Positions 1-12,493 are shown, numbered from the stretch's first letter. The stretch: DNA of 64,000 nucleotides from Brevundimonas vesicularis (GCF_014204545.1 NZ_JACHLJ010000001.1:868001-932000), one strand, 5' to 3'. Translations and numbers: made by a program. Notes: generated by a model from the letters alone, not told the origin.

Positions 1-3388
<3,388 letters not shown>

Positions 3389-3510
3389 AGTTGACCTAAC
3401 GGTCGGTTTTCGTTGGTGATCGCTGGGGTTTTGGCCTTGTTTTCAACCGAAACCGCGATCAACGTCCGCTTTAACGGGCGGTGCGACCGACCCGACGAAA
3501 GGGAACGACT

Positions 3511-3933
3511 ATGAAGATCAAGATCATGCTGGCCGCGGCGACCCTGGCGGGCGCCCTCGCCTCTCCGGCTCTGGCGGGCGACCCGACGGGCCTGTGGCAG
3601 ACGCCGACCAATGGCGGCCAGGTGCGGATCGCGCGCTGCGGGCAAGCGCTGTGCGGCACGCTGGTGACTTCGGACCACATTCGCGCCGACGCCAATGCGC
3701 GCGACGCCAACAATCGCAACGCCGCCCAGCGGAACCGCACCCTGCGCAATCTGCCCATGCTGACCGGCTTCACCGGCGGTCCGACGGAATGGCGCAACGG
3801 CTCGGTCTACAATCCGGCCGACGGCGGCACCTATCGCGGCACCATCACCATGACAAACGACAACAGCCTGCGTCTGCGCGGCTGCATCGTCGCGCCGCTC
3901 TGCAAGACGCAGACCTGGACGCGCATCCATTAG
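3511..3933 (+). CDS. DUF2147 family small secreted protein
   Basis: This 140-residue exported protein starts at ATG 3511 behind a good ribosome site (AAAGGGA). It has a signal peptide with a likely cleavage after PALA near residue 22. The mature part has the DUF2147 pattern: GLWQTP near the N-terminus, a CGQALCG segment, a central NLPMLTGF stretch, and a repeat-like end (YRGTITM, LRLRGCI). DUF2147 proteins are small beta-rich periplasmic proteins of unknown biochemical role. The gene stands alone, with its own terminator about 20 bases downstream. A TTGACC at about 3391 could be the -35 element of its promoter, but this is only a visual match. Confidence 0.85.
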   Translation: MKIKIMLAAATLAGALASPALAGDPTGLWQTPTNGGQVRIARCGQALCGTLVTSDHIRADANARDANNRNAAQRNRTLRNLPMLTGFTGGPTEWRNGSVYNPADGGTYRGTITMTNDNSLRLRGCIVAPLCKTQTWTRIH

Positions 3934-3955
3934 GATCAGGACTCCCCACATAGGA

Positions 3956-3991
3956 AAGGCCCGGTCGGAGCGATTCGACCGGGCCTTTTTT
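3956..3991 (+). terminator. Intrinsic terminator after the DUF2147 gene
   Basis: A GC-rich inverted repeat (AGGCCCGGTCG and CGACCGGGCCT) with an eight-base loop is followed directly by six T residues. It lies 22 bases after the stop codon at 3933. On the other strand the arm ends with only a few T residues, so it mainly serves the plus strand, but it may also stop transcription from the convergent aldo/keto reductase gene. Confidence 0.9.
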
Positions 3992-4006
3992 GCATTGGTC
4001 TTCAGA

Positions 4007-4993
4007 TTAACGGTTCAGCGCAGCCCGCGCCGTCTCGGCGTAGCGATGCCCCGTCGCCGCGCCCTTCGGGAAGACGGCCTCGATCCGAGCGAAATCCTCG
4101 GGCGTCAGAACGACGTCGACGGCCGCCGCATTCTGCTCCAGGGTCGCGATACGGCGCGTGCCGGGGATCGGGATCAGATCCTCGCCCTGAGCCAGCACCC
4201 AGGCCAGCGCCAGTTGAGCGGCGGTGATGCCCTTGTCCGACGCAATGGCTTTCACTGCCTCGACCAGATCCAGATTCTTCTGGAAGTTCTCGCCCATGAA
4301 GCGCGGATTGGTGCGGCGGAAATCGTCGACGGCCAGATCATCGATGGATGTGATGTCGCCAGACAGGAAGCCGCGGCCCAGCGGGCTATAGGGCACGAAG
4401 CCGATGCCCAGGTCGCGCACGACCGCGAACAGTTCGTCTTCGGGCTCGCGGCTCCATAGCGAATATTCGGTCTGCAGCGCCGTAATCGGATGGGTCGCAT
4501 GCGCCTTGCGTACTGTGTCAGGCGCGGCCTCGGAAAGACCCAAGAAGCGGACCTTGCCCTCCTTGACCAGCTCCGCCATCGCGCCGACCGTGTCCTCGAT
4601 TGGCGTGTCCGGATCGACGCGGTGCAGATAGTAGAGATCGACGTGATCGACGCCGAGGCGCTGCAGGCTGCCCTCGATGGCGCGACGGACATTGGCCGGG
4701 CTGCCGTCGGTCATCAGCTTGGTGCGGTCGGCGTTATAGTTGATACCGAATTTGGTGGCGATGAAGGCCTGGTCGCGCCGGTCCTTCAGCGCCTTGCCGA
4801 CCAGCACCTCGTTTGTGTGAGGGCCGTACATCTCGGCGGTGTCGAACAGACTGATCCCCAGATCCAGCGCGCGATGGATGACGGAGATGGACTGGGCCTC
4901 GTCGGCGCCACCGTAGAAGGCGCTCATGCCCATGCAGCCCAGGCCAATGGCCGAAACCTCGGGGCCGTTCGCACTCAACTTGCGCGTCTTCAT
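4007..4993 (-). CDS. Aldo/keto reductase
   Basis: A cytoplasmic NADPH-dependent oxidoreductase of the aldo/keto reductase superfamily, 328 residues. The catalytic tetrad can be seen: Asp and Tyr in FDTAEMYG, Lys in IATKFG, and His in YYLHRVD. The C-terminal nucleotide-binding part has IPGTRR. It resembles the AKR13-like group of bacterial reductases ([11 protein letters not shown] at the N-terminus), which reduce various aldehydes and ketones; the true substrate is unknown. The start at 4993 is preceded by AGGAGAAGG at a good distance; the frame is open 36 bases further but without a ribosome site. It is convergent with the DUF2147 gene and separated by a terminator. Confidence 0.92.
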   Translation of the reverse strand: MKTRKLSANGPEVSAIGLGCMGMSAFYGGADEAQSISVIHRALDLGISLFDTAEMYGPHTNEVLVGKALKDRRDQAFIATKFGINYNADRTKLMTDGSPANVRRAIEGSLQRLGVDHVDLYYLHRVDPDTPIEDTVGAMAELVKEGKVRFLGLSEAAPDTVRKAHATHPITALQTEYSLWSREPEDELFAVVRDLGIGFVPYSPLGRGFLSGDITSIDDLAVDDFRRTNPRFMGENFQKNLDLVEAVKAIASDKGITAAQLALAWVLAQGEDLIPIPGTRRIATLEQNAAAVDVVLTPEDFARIEAVFPKGAATGHRYAETARAALNR

Positions 4994-5104
4994 GAGGCCT
5001 TCTCCTGTCGATGTGGGGGATCGGCCCAAAAACGGATGTGGCGGCCGACGATAAGGAGATGGTCGCGGCGACGGCGGGCTGCAAGCCCGACCGCGCTTTT
5101 GCGA

Positions 5105-5181
5105 TGGTACCGCCTCTCAGGCTTGAACTGAGGACCTCCGGTTCCACAAACCGGCGCTCTAACCAACTGAGCTAAGGCGGC
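5105..5181 (-). tRNA. tRNA-His (anticodon GTG)
   Basis: The minus strand folds into a full cloverleaf, with the anticodon GTG at 5145-5147 in loop TTGTGGA, a paired T arm (CTCAG/CTGAG) and an encoded CCA. The discriminator base is A73 and the first acceptor pair is G-T. This fits the alphaproteobacterial class of tRNA-His that departs from the usual G-1:C73 identity rule. Confidence 0.97.
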
Positions 5182-5277
5182 CCGCGCGTCGCGAGGCGCG
5201 TTCTCTACCGGGCCTGCGGCAGGCGATCAAGCGCCTTCCTCACATTTCGTCAGGAGATTTCGTCGGCGATGCCGCAA

Positions 5278-5311
5278 ACAAAAACGCCCCGGAGATTGCT
5301 CTCCGAGGCGT
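5278..5311 (-). terminator. Intrinsic terminator of the exbB-exbD-tonB operon
   Basis: On the minus strand a 12-bp stem (ACGCCTCGGAGA with TCTCCGGGGCGT, one G-T pair) with a GCAA loop is followed by a short T run. It lies about 20 bases after the tonB stop codon at 5332. Confidence 0.88.
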
Positions 5312-5331
5312 CTTGTCTGTGGCCGTGACAA

Positions 5332-6051
5332 TCACCCGAGGGTGAAGGGCACCCGGACGCGGAAGGTCGCGTCTTGAGCGGCGCCATCGACGGTCCGCGG
5401 GGACAGTTGTCCACGCTGAACCACCCGAATGGCGGCGCGGCCGAAGCCCATGCCTGCGGGCTCTTCCGAGATCACGCGGCAGTTCGCCGGAGCACCGTTG
5501 GAGCGCGCCGTGCACTCGACCGTAGCGGAACCGCTGATTTCACGTTCCAGCGCACGCGCCGGGAAGTCATCAGCCGTCGGGCGCGGTTGGCGCGACCACT
5601 GAACGTTCGTGATCGTCGACGGGCGCGGCGGAGCCGGGGGGGCGGGCGGAGGCGGAGGTCCAGGAATATTGACGGGCGGACCCGTGTATTCAACCCGATC
5701 TTCCTTCTTCGTCGGCGTGATGTTGACCGGCGGAGGGGGGACGATGTTCGGGACCGGAGCCGGCACGCGCACCTGAAGCTTCGGCGGCGGAGGCGTATCC
5801 GTCGGCGGAGGCGGCGGGGGCGGAGGAGGCGGAGGCGGCGGAACCGGCTCGACCAACTCGACCTCGACGGACTCGTCGACGTAGTTGAACTCCTTCAGCT
5901 TGAACTTGGACTGCTGAACAAAGAAGATCAGCAACGCAAACAAGATACTGACCACCATCAGGCAGACGATCAGCACGGGGTAGGACACCCCCATGAAGCC
6001 CTTCTTCTTGGGTACGTCGTAGCGACTGCGATGATATTCGACGTCTGTCAT
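5332..6051 (-). CDS. tonB: Energy transducer TonB
   Basis: TonB spans the periplasm and passes energy from the ExbB-ExbD motor to outer-membrane receptors. The 239-residue protein has a cytoplasmic N-terminus, one membrane helix at about residues 22 to 45 (YPVLIVCLMVVSILFALLIF), then a very proline-rich linker with an uninterrupted run of 13 prolines. It ends in a TonB C-terminal fold (residues about 150 to 239, FPARALEREISGSATVEC onward). It is the third gene of exbB-exbD-tonB, 14 bases after exbD, and is followed by a terminator. The window's large TonB-dependent receptor at 32414-35485 is a plausible client. Confidence 0.93.
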   Translation of the reverse strand: MTDVEYHRSRYDVPKKKGFMGVSYPVLIVCLMVVSILFALLIFFVQQSKFKLKEFNYVDESVEVELVEPVPPPPPPPPPPPPPTDTPPPPKLQVRVPAPVPNIVPPPPVNITPTKKEDRVEYTGPPVNIPGPPPPPAPPAPPRPSTITNVQWSRQPRPTADDFPARALEREISGSATVECTARSNGAPANCRVISEEPAGMGFGRAAIRVVQRGQLSPRTVDGAAQDATFRVRVPFTLG

Positions 6052-6065
6052 ACTATCTCCGCATC

Positions 6066-6500
6066 CTAACTCGTCGCCTGGTCTTCGCCGACCAGCGCAA
6101 CGCTATAGAAGCCGTTATCCTGCAGCGCATTCATGACCTGCATGAAGTCGCCGTAACGGGTGTTCTGGTCGCCCCGAATGAAGATCCGCTCATCGGCCGG
6201 GTTCCGGGATCCGATCTGTTCTTTCAGATCGTCACCCAGGGATCCGACGTCGGTCCGGAAGTCGCCCACATAGACGTCGCCGTCATTCTGGATCGAAATA
6301 TAGACCGGCTTGGGCGGGTTCGGGGCCGCCTTGGCGACGGCGATTGGCAACTCGACAGGCACCGACACAGAGGCAAGCGGAGCCGCCACCATGAAGATGA
6401 TGAGCAAGACCAGCATGATATCAACGAAAGGCGTAACGTTGATATCACTGTTGGCCTGAGGCAGGTTGCCAGCGCCGCCCGATTTAATCTTGGCGGCCAT
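6066..6500 (-). CDS. exbD: Biopolymer transport protein ExbD
   Basis: ExbD is the proton-conducting partner of ExbB in the TonB energising complex of the inner membrane. The 144-residue protein has a short cytoplasmic start, the signature INVTPFVDIMLVLLIIFMVAAP with the essential membrane Asp (FVDIML), and a periplasmic domain with a dozen beta/alpha elements typical of ExbD/TolR. It begins five bases after the exbB stop and ends 14 bases before tonB, so the three genes form one operon. Confidence 0.95.
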   Translation of the reverse strand: MAAKIKSGGAGNLPQANSDINVTPFVDIMLVLLIIFMVAAPLASVSVPVELPIAVAKAAPNPPKPVYISIQNDGDVYVGDFRTDVGSLGDDLKEQIGSRNPADERIFIRGDQNTRYGDFMQVMNALQDNGFYSVALVGEDQATS

Positions 6501-6505
6501 CCGTC

Positions 6506-7387
6506 TTACGCCCCCTTGTCGAGCTGACGCGAGATGCCGTTCAGCAACTCGGCGGCGAAGCCGTCGGCGCGCGTGCCGTAAGCAGCGATGCGGGTGTTGA
6601 AATAGTTGTAGAACACAACGGCCGGAATAGCGGCGAACAGACCGATACCGGTAGCCAGCAGAGCCTCAGCGATACCCGGAGCCACAACGGCCAGGTTGGT
6701 CGTGTTCGACTGGGCGATACCGATGAAGGAGTTCATGATGCCGTACACGGTGCCGAACAGACCGACGAACGGACCGATCGAGCCGACCGAGGCCAGGAAC
6801 TGCTGGCCGCCCGAGAGGCGAAGGGCCAGACCGGATTGCACGGCGGCGACAGCCGACTGAGCGCGGGCCATGGCCGAGTCGAGGTGATCGCCGGTGACCG
6901 ACAGACCCGATTGACGCGACAGTTCGATTTCCTCGGTGGCGGCGGCGGCCATGTCGGCCAGCGGGTTGCCGTCGAACTCTTCCTGGGTCGAGACAGCGCG
7001 CATGTCAGCGATGGTGCGGGCGCCGCGGAAGTTTTCGAGGAAGTTGTCGGTCTTGCGGTTCAGAGCGCCGAACTCGAACAGCTTGATAAGCAGCAGGGTC
7101 CACGACAGGATCGAGGCCAGCAGCAGGCCGGCCATGACGACCTTAACGACGACCGTGGCTTCCATGAACATGGAGATCGGAGTGATGTCGCCGTGACCGC
7201 CGCCGACGGCGTCGTTCACCGTTGCGGGATCAGCTTCGCCGGCGGCCGGAGCGGCGGCTGCGGGAGCCGCGGTCGAGGCGGCCGGAGTGGGCTCGGCCGG
7301 GGCCTGGGCCAGGACCGGCGAGCTCGCCATCAGCGCGGCGGCGCCGGCCATGGCGAGAAGGATATTCGTCTTTTTGCTGTTCAGCAT
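6506..7387 (-). CDS. exbB: TonB-system energiser ExbB with N-terminal extension
   Basis: ExbB forms the inner-membrane channel pentamer that, with ExbD, uses the proton gradient to drive TonB. This 293-residue protein starts with a signal-like sequence (ASSPVLAQA) and an Ala/Pro-rich stretch to about residue 65. Three membrane helices follow, near residues 80-100, 190-215 and 240-265, containing SIGPFVGLFGTVYGIM, the family core. The long pre-domain is normal for alphaproteobacterial ExbB. The start at 7387 was chosen because the frame upstream lacks a signal sequence and codes an unlikely Arg-rich tail. It is the first gene of the operon, so its promoter should lie in 7388-7600. Confidence 0.94.
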   Translation of the reverse strand: MLNSKKTNILLAMAGAAALMASSPVLAQAPAEPTPAASTAAPAAAAPAAGEADPATVNDAVGGGHGDITPISMFMEATVVVKVVMAGLLLASILSWTLLLIKLFEFGALNRKTDNFLENFRGARTIADMRAVSTQEEFDGNPLADMAAAATEEIELSRQSGLSVTGDHLDSAMARAQSAVAAVQSGLALRLSGGQQFLASVGSIGPFVGLFGTVYGIMNSFIGIAQSNTTNLAVVAPGIAEALLATGIGLFAAIPAVVFYNYFNTRIAAYGTRADGFAAELLNGISRQLDKGA

Positions 7388-7920
7388 AATTCGCCAGTTC
7401 CTGCTTGGTCTGACTCGTGGAACCAAAGGTGCGGCCATAGTCAGCGACCGCCCCCCAACCTGAAATGTTTCCTTCAACGCGCCCGTCCTTTCGAGGATCA
7501 GAGCCCGCTGAAATCTTCGGTGGAGATCGAACCGGTCGCCCGCCTCGTCTCCGCTGGTCGAACCTTCGGAGACACGTCTCCGGCGATCCGCATTAACGTC
7601 TTCTTGCGAAGGCGCCTCAACCCTTTGACGAACCCTTACCGGAGCGTCAAGGGACAAGAGGGGCTTTTAACCCGTCGAGAGACATGGAGAAAAGTTCCAC
7701 CAACCGGCGCATTAGAGTGCAGCCGCGCGACATTTTGATGATGATCTGACGTCAGGTGAAGCAAGTTTGTTCAAAACAGCCATCCTGAGCGTGATCATTT
7801 CCCGATATGGCGAATTGTAGGGCTGATCGCTGCAAGCCAGCTGAAACCAAAGGACGGCGCAAAGGCCGCAGCGCGGGATCATGCGCTCGAAACAATCGAT
7901 TTTCACGGTGTAGGAAAAGA
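7388..7920. other. 533-base intergenic region upstream of exbB
   Basis: No convincing gene is present on either strand. The half nearest exbB must hold the promoter of exbB-exbD-tonB. No Fur-box-like palindrome stands out by eye, so iron control cannot be claimed. The half nearest tRNA-Phe is lower in GC than its surroundings and has no visible structure. Confidence 0.6.
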
Positions 7921-7996
7921 TGGTGCCTGGAGGCGGGTTCGAACCACCGACACGCGGATTTTCAATCCGCTGCTCTACCAGCTGAGCTATCCAGGC
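7921..7996 (-). tRNA. tRNA-Phe (anticodon GAA)
   Basis: The minus strand gives a complete 76-base cloverleaf with acceptor GCCTGGA/TCCAGGC, anticodon loop TTGAAAA carrying GAA, a standard TTCGAAC T loop and an encoded CCA. It lies 28 bases beyond the end of the yacG gene on the same strand and could be co-transcribed with that operon. Confidence 0.97.
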
Positions 7997-8023
7997 GCCG
8001 ACGCGGCGTCGCGAGAGGCGGGT

Positions 8024-8224
8024 CTATAGGGGAGGCTTTTGCGCCTGTCCAGCGCCCAGTTCGTCCATTTCGTCATCATCTTCGGCGCCCTCGTCCAAGG
8101 CGACCGGAATGGCGTAGGCGCCGGTGAACCAGCGCTGAAGATCCACGTCCGAACACCGGCGTGAGCAGAAGGGCTTGTACTTGGGATCGGCGTCGGCCTT
8201 GCGGCAGATGGGACAGGAAGCCAC
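8024..8224 (-). CDS. yacG: DNA gyrase inhibitor YacG
   Basis: YacG is a small zinc protein that binds GyrB and inhibits gyrase. The 66-residue product has the four zinc cysteines in the family arrangement (CPICRK near the N-terminus and FCSRRCSDVDLQRW in the middle). An acidic tail follows. It starts at a GTG at 8224, three bases after the stop of the RNase G/E gene, and is the last protein gene of the murA-to-yacG operon. Confidence 0.92.
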   Translation of the reverse strand: MASCPICRKADADPKYKPFCSRRCSDVDLQRWFTGAYAIPVALDEGAEDDDEMDELGAGQAQKPPL

Positions 8225-8227
8225 GGC

Positions 8228-9262
8228 TCAACCCTCTTCTATTCGTCCGCGCCCCGGCGGGATTGCGGCATCGGCTTGGATCACCGCTCGCGGTCCCAGA
8301 CGGGCCGCCAGCGGATCAGCGATCAGGGCTTCTTCCGGCGCGCAGCGCGCGATGATGCGCGGCGAAAGCGTATCGGCCAGAAGCTGCCGCCGCAAAGCCC
8401 TTACGACAGACAAGGCTCGTGTTTGAACGGACGGGCGTCCGCCGGCGTCGAGCAGGACCTCCTCGATCGGTGTGCGGCGCCAGGGAAGCGACATCTGCAA
8501 CAGGCCGAATCGACTGACGGGTCCGAACACGGCCTGGGGATCGTGGCCGAACGCGGCCCGCGCGGCCTTGGACTGCGCCTCGGCGTCCGCACCGTCCCCG
8601 ATCATGTCAATGACGACCAGGCCGCCCCAGTGGCGCAGGCCGATCAGCCGCGCTGCCTGTTTCAAACCCTCGCGATTCGCAGCCGCCCTTGCCTGTTTCG
8701 GGTCACGACCGAGCGTGGAGGCGAAGTCGATGTCCACAGCCACCAGGGCGCGGGTGCGCTCTATGGCGAGATCGATTCCATGCGAGGCGAAAACGCACGA
8801 CCGAGCCAGGGCCTCCTCCTCCGCCTCGATCACGGCGTCGATGGCGGGGATGCCGGTGACCGATTCCTCGTTCGGCGCGAGATCGCGCAACTGTTCCGCG
8901 ATGCTGGGTGCGGGCTGAATCAGGCGAGGCGTCCCCTCCCCCGGCCCCAGACGACGAACCATCGCCCCTTTTCCGGCACGAGGTTCGGCGGTGACGACGA
9001 CTTCCAGCCGTTGGCCTTGGGTAAGTCGCTCATTTCTCGGGAACGGCAGAAAGGCGGCGGCCGGTGCGGCGATATCGACGAAGGCGCCGCGCAAGCCGGG
9101 GTTCACCTCTATCACACGCCCCACCGAGCGGGCGCCGAGCCGCGTCTGCGCCGCATCACTCTCGCGATGGATCAGAAGATCGGTGTAGCGGCCGTCGCGC
9201 ATGATCGCGGCACGCGTCTCGCCAGGCGTCTCGTCGAGGAAGACCTCGACTTCGCCGCTCAT
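8228..9262 (-). CDS. Short ribonuclease E/G family protein
   Basis: This is an RNase E/G-type endoribonuclease or RNA-binding relative. The N-terminal part has an S1-like stretch (RVIEVNPGLRGAFVDI), and the DNase I-like catalytic part keeps both metal-binding aspartates of the family (VDIDFAS and VVIDMIGDG). With 344 residues it is much shorter than E. coli RNase G (489) and lacks the CPxC zinc-link found after the catalytic domain, so it may be monomeric or have a changed activity. Its start overlaps the maf stop by four bases (ATGA), and yacG follows three bases later. The same gene order maf-RNase-yacG is common in alphaproteobacteria. Confidence 0.88.
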   Translation of the reverse strand: MSGEVEVFLDETPGETRAAIMRDGRYTDLLIHRESDAAQTRLGARSVGRVIEVNPGLRGAFVDIAAPAAAFLPFPRNERLTQGQRLEVVVTAEPRAGKGAMVRRLGPGEGTPRLIQPAPSIAEQLRDLAPNEESVTGIPAIDAVIEAEEEALARSCVFASHGIDLAIERTRALVAVDIDFASTLGRDPKQARAAANREGLKQAARLIGLRHWGGLVVIDMIGDGADAEAQSKAARAAFGHDPQAVFGPVSRFGLLQMSLPWRRTPIEEVLLDAGGRPSVQTRALSVVRALRRQLLADTLSPRIIARCAPEEALIADPLAARLGPRAVIQADAAIPPGRGRIEEG

Positions 9263-9840
9263 GAACGCCAGCCGACGCCGTGCAAGAGCTGTACGGCCTC
9301 ATAGACGGGCAGGCCCATCACGGACGGATGGCTGCCGACGATTCTCTGGATGAAGGCAGCCGCTGGGCCTTGGATACCATAGCCGCCGGCCTTGCCACGC
9401 CAATCGCCAGTGGCGACGTAAGATGCGATCTCGTGATCGGACAAGGGTTTGAAGGTCACGCGGGTTTCGTTGACGCGCGATGATAGTTTTCCGTCGCGCC
9501 AGACGGCGACGCCTGTGAAGACGCGGTGATTGCGGCCAGACAGCAGTTTCAGAAAACGCGTCGCCTCGGCCTCGTCCGCCGCCTTCTCCAGAAAGCGACG
9601 CCCGACGGCGACAACCGTATCGGCGGCGATGACGACCGCGTCGGGACGCCGTTCCGCGACGACCTGGGCTTTCGAGGTGGCGAGTCGTTCGGCCAGACGC
9701 GGCGGGGTCTCGCCCTTCAGAGGCGTCTCGTCGATATCGGCGGGATCAATGTGGTCGGGCGTGATGCCGACCTGCGCCAGCAGTTCGATGCGGCGCGGGC
9801 TGGCCGAAGCCAGCACCAGTTCGGGGCGACCCGCAGCCAC
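9259..9840 (-). CDS. maf: Maf-type nucleoside triphosphate pyrophosphatase
   Basis: Maf proteins hydrolyse non-canonical or pyrimidine nucleoside triphosphates to monophosphates and are linked to septum and growth control. The 193-residue protein shows the family motifs ASASPRR near the N-terminus, AADTVV in the middle, and YAVTGD-like and KAGGYGIQG segments later. It starts with GTG at 9840, directly abutting the infA stop codon, and its end overlaps the RNase gene by four bases, which points to translational coupling. Confidence 0.93.
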   Translation of the reverse strand: MAAGRPELVLASASPRRIELLAQVGITPDHIDPADIDETPLKGETPPRLAERLATSKAQVVAERRPDAVVIAADTVVAVGRRFLEKAADEAEATRFLKLLSGRNHRVFTGVAVWRDGKLSSRVNETRVTFKPLSDHEIASYVATGDWRGKAGGYGIQGPAAAFIQRIVGSHPSVMGLPVYEAVQLLHGVGWRS

Positions 9841-10059
9841 TTACTTGAAGCGATAGGTGATGCGACCCTTGGTCAGGTCGTAGGGGGTCATTTCGACCAG
9901 CACCTTGTCGCCGGCCAGAACGCGGATGCGGTTCTTGCGCATCTTGCCGGCGGTGTGGGCGATGATCTCGTGGTCGTTCTCGAGCGTCACGCGGAAGGTG
10001 GCGTTCGGCAGCAGTTCGCTGACGGTGCCGGGAAACTCGAGCAGTTCTTCCTTAGCCAT
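9841..10059 (-). CDS. infA: Translation initiation factor IF-1
   Basis: IF-1 binds the ribosomal A site during initiation. The 72-residue S1/OB-fold protein is nearly canonical ([19 protein letters not shown] at the start, GRITYRFK at the end). The frame is open 39 bases upstream, but family length fixes the start at ATG 10059. It sits in the murA-to-yacG operon directly before maf, with about 100 bases separating it from the UPF0262 gene, so a separate promoter for infA is possible in that gap. Confidence 0.98.
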   Translation of the reverse strand: MAKEELLEFPGTVSELLPNATFRVTLENDHEIIAHTAGKMRKNRIRVLAGDKVLVEMTPYDLTKGRITYRFK

Positions 10060-10162
10060 GCGGCCTCTCACGCCCGTTGAATATGCGTTCGACCCCACGC
10101 CGGGCGGGCGCGAGGGGCGGAATGGACGGGCCTAATGCCCGAAAACACAGAGATAGTCGAGG

Positions 10163-10630
10163 TCAGCCGCGACGGTAGAGGGCGCAGAGCAATGTAAACA
10201 GGCGCCGCGACGTCTCATGATCGACGACGATCTTGCCGTCCAACCGCGTCTTCAGCTGTTCAGCCCCTTCGTTGTGAAGGCCGCGCCTTCCCATATCGAC
10301 CGATTCGATCTGGCTGGCCGAGGATCCGCGCAGAGCCTCATAGTAGCTGTCGCAGATCATCAGATAGTCTTTGATCACGCCCTTCAGCGGCGTCAGGCTG
10401 ATGGCGTAGGTGCGCGTGAAGTTTTCGCCGTCGATGTCGAACACCAGACGATTGTCCTGAAGCGACAGCTTCAGCCTGTAGGGTCCGCCCTCGGCGCCGA
10501 CGGGCTCGAAGCTGTTCTTCTCGACCAGATCAAAGATGGCGACGCGACGCTCGTGCTCGATCTCGGCCGTCGCCGCCGGCAGGGTCGCGGCATCCAGCTC
10601 GACCGAGGCCAGCTTGTGATCGGCGCTCAT
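10163..10630 (-). CDS. UPF0262 family protein
   Basis: A 155-residue cytoplasmic protein of the uncharacterised alphaproteobacterial family UPF0262. Recognisable stretches are HERRVAIFDLVEKN, the central FTRTYAISLTPLKGVIKDYLMICDSYYEA, and the end LFTLLCALYRRG. No catalytic motif can be pointed out. Its ATG at 10630 overlaps the stop of the DUF2948 gene by four bases, so the two are translationally coupled. The wider operon (murA, infA) suggests a housekeeping role, but none is known. Confidence 0.88.
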   Translation of the reverse strand: MSADHKLASVELDAATLPAATAEIEHERRVAIFDLVEKNSFEPVGAEGGPYRLKLSLQDNRLVFDIDGENFTRTYAISLTPLKGVIKDYLMICDSYYEALRGSSASQIESVDMGRRGLHNEGAEQLKTRLDGKIVVDHETSRRLFTLLCALYRRG

Positions 10631-11112
10631 GCCGCAGTCCCTTCGTCCAGTTCGGGCGTGTCCAGGTGGGTCGGCGCGATCCGCGCGGGCCAGCGGTCGG
10701 AAATATCCGTGACCACGGCGTCCAGACATTCCACGTCGATTCGCAGGTCGCCGCCGCCGGCGAACATCAAGATGACGCGTCCGCTCAGATCCTCGGTCGG
10801 AATGAAGTCGAGCGCGAGCAGCTCGAGCGATGCGTCGGGACTGCGCGACAGGCGACGGCTCTTGACCGCCAGAACGTCGCCGAACTGCATGGCGCACATC
10901 ACCCGCGTCCCGCCGCACTCCCAGCAGAAGCGGCTGAAGGCGATGGTCACGGTCCGGGCCGCCTTTTCCCAGACGATATCGACGGGACGCAGGATGGCGT
11001 CCTGAAGGGCGGCGGAGATGATCTGAAGATCGTCGGCGTCCTCGGCCAGCAGGCGCAGCGGTTCGACCGGCGCCTTGGCTTCGGGGATGACGCCGTTGAT
11101 CTCAGTGCTCAT
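10627..11112 (-). CDS. DUF2948 family protein
   Basis: A cytoplasmic protein of about 161 residues of the DUF2948 family, which is nearly confined to alphaproteobacteria and usually sits beside murA. The conserved pattern includes [21 protein letters not shown] at the N-terminus and FSRFCWE in the middle. The biochemical function is unknown. The start (ATG 11112, with a GTG one codon earlier) lies inside the last codons of murA, and the end overlaps UPF0262 by four bases. In many relatives hisD lies between DUF2948 and UPF0262; here it is absent. Confidence 0.87.
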   Translation of the reverse strand: MSTEINGVIPEAKAPVEPLRLLAEDADDLQIISAALQDAILRPVDIVWEKAARTVTIAFSRFCWECGGTRVMCAMQFGDVLAVKSRRLSRSPDASLELLALDFIPTEDLSGRVILMFAGGGDLRIDVECLDAVVTDISDRWPARIAPTHLDTPELDEGTAA

Positions 11113-12391
11113 CACCTGTTCCCTTTATGCGGCGGATGTCGGCTCCGCACGCGCCAAGCTTTTCTTCCAAACGCTCAAAACCGCGATCCAGATGATAGAC
11201 GCGTCCGACCGTCGTTTCGCCCTCGGCGACGAGGCCCGCAATGACCAAGCACATCGAGGCCCGAAGATCCGTCGCCATCACCTGGGCGCCGTGCAGAACT
11301 TCGACGCCGTTGACGTGCGCCTCTCCGGCATGAACCGAAATGTCGGCGCCCAGCCGCGCCAACTCCGGCACATGCATGAAGCGGTTCTCGAAGATCGTCT
11401 CGCGCACCGTGCTGACGCCCTCCGCCGTCGTCATCAGCGCCATGAACTGGGCCTGAAGATCGGTGGCGAAGCCCGGATAGATGGCCGTCTCGACGTCCAC
11501 GGCCTTCAGTCGTTGCTTCGGGTCGCGTTTGATCAGAACGCCGTCGGCGGTCGGCGAGACCTCAACCCCGGCTTCGACCATCTTGTCGGTCAGCGAACCG
11601 ATCAATTCAGCTCGCGCCTTAGTCAGGCGCACCTCGCCGCCCGCCATGGCGGCAGCGACCGCGTAGGAGCCCATTTCGATCCGGTCGGGAATCACAGACC
11701 AGGTCGTTCCGTTCAGCGACGAGACGCCGGTGATGGTCAGGACGTCGGTGTCGATTCCCTCGATCCTGGCGCCCATGGCCGTCAGACAGTGGGCCAGATC
11801 ACCAATCTCGGGTTCGCGCGCCGCCCGGCGCAGGACGGTCGTGCCCTCAGCCAGCACAGCGGCCAGAAGCGCATGTTCGGTGGCGCCGACCGAAACAAAG
11901 GGGAACTCGATCTCGGCGCCCTTCAAGCCTTTTGGCGCGCGGGCGGTGACGTAGCCCTCGTCCAGCTCGATCTCGGCGCCCAACGCCGTCAGCGCTTGCA
12001 AGTGCAGATCGACCGGACGCGCGCCGATGGTGCAGCCACCCGGCAACGAAACCTTGGCCTCGCCTGTGCGCGCCAACAAAGGCCCCAGCACATTGAACGA
12101 CGCCCGCATCTGGCGCACCAGATCATAGGGAGCGAAGGTCGAGGTCAGGTCCCTGGCGTGGAACAGGCTCTCCTGCCCGTCCGCCCCGTCACGCTCGGTC
12201 ACTTCGATGCCGAACTGGCGTAGCAACTGACCCAGGAACCGGGTGTCGGCCAGGCGCGGCATATTGGTCAGCAACAAGGGCTGATCCGTCAGGATCGAGG
12301 CGGCCATCAGCTTGATGGCGGAGTTCTTGGCGCCGCTGACGGGAATATCCCCGAAAAGCTGGGCGCCGCCCTGAATGGCGATGCTGTCCAT
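11102..12391 (-). CDS. murA: UDP-N-acetylglucosamine 1-carboxyvinyltransferase MurA
   Basis: MurA transfers enolpyruvate from PEP to UDP-GlcNAc, the first committed step of peptidoglycan synthesis. The 429-residue protein has the substrate-binding SGAKNSAIK (Lys22-Asn23) and the active-site loop [15 protein letters not shown] with the catalytic Cys at residue 120. It is therefore the fosfomycin-sensitive Cys form. Start at 12391 (MDSIAIQGG) matches the family N-terminus; the open frame continues 54 bases upstream without support. It is the first gene of the long minus-strand operon through yacG. Confidence 0.96.
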   Translation of the reverse strand: MDSIAIQGGAQLFGDIPVSGAKNSAIKLMAASILTDQPLLLTNMPRLADTRFLGQLLRQFGIEVTERDGADGQESLFHARDLTSTFAPYDLVRQMRASFNVLGPLLARTGEAKVSLPGGCTIGARPVDLHLQALTALGAEIELDEGYVTARAPKGLKGAEIEFPFVSVGATEHALLAAVLAEGTTVLRRAAREPEIGDLAHCLTAMGARIEGIDTDVLTITGVSSLNGTTWSVIPDRIEMGSYAVAAAMAGGEVRLTKARAELIGSLTDKMVEAGVEVSPTADGVLIKRDPKQRLKAVDVETAIYPGFATDLQAQFMALMTTAEGVSTVRETIFENRFMHVPELARLGADISVHAGEAHVNGVEVLHGAQVMATDLRASMCLVIAGLVAEGETTVGRVYHLDRGFERLEEKLGACGADIRRIKGTGDEH

Positions 12392-12493
12392 GACGTCCTT
12401 AAGCGCGCCCGATGCCAACGCCTCGGGGGGAAGGTTCTCTAGCAAGCCGGCGGGCGCTTGCCAAAGGGCTGCGTGATTGCGAGCCGATGACTT

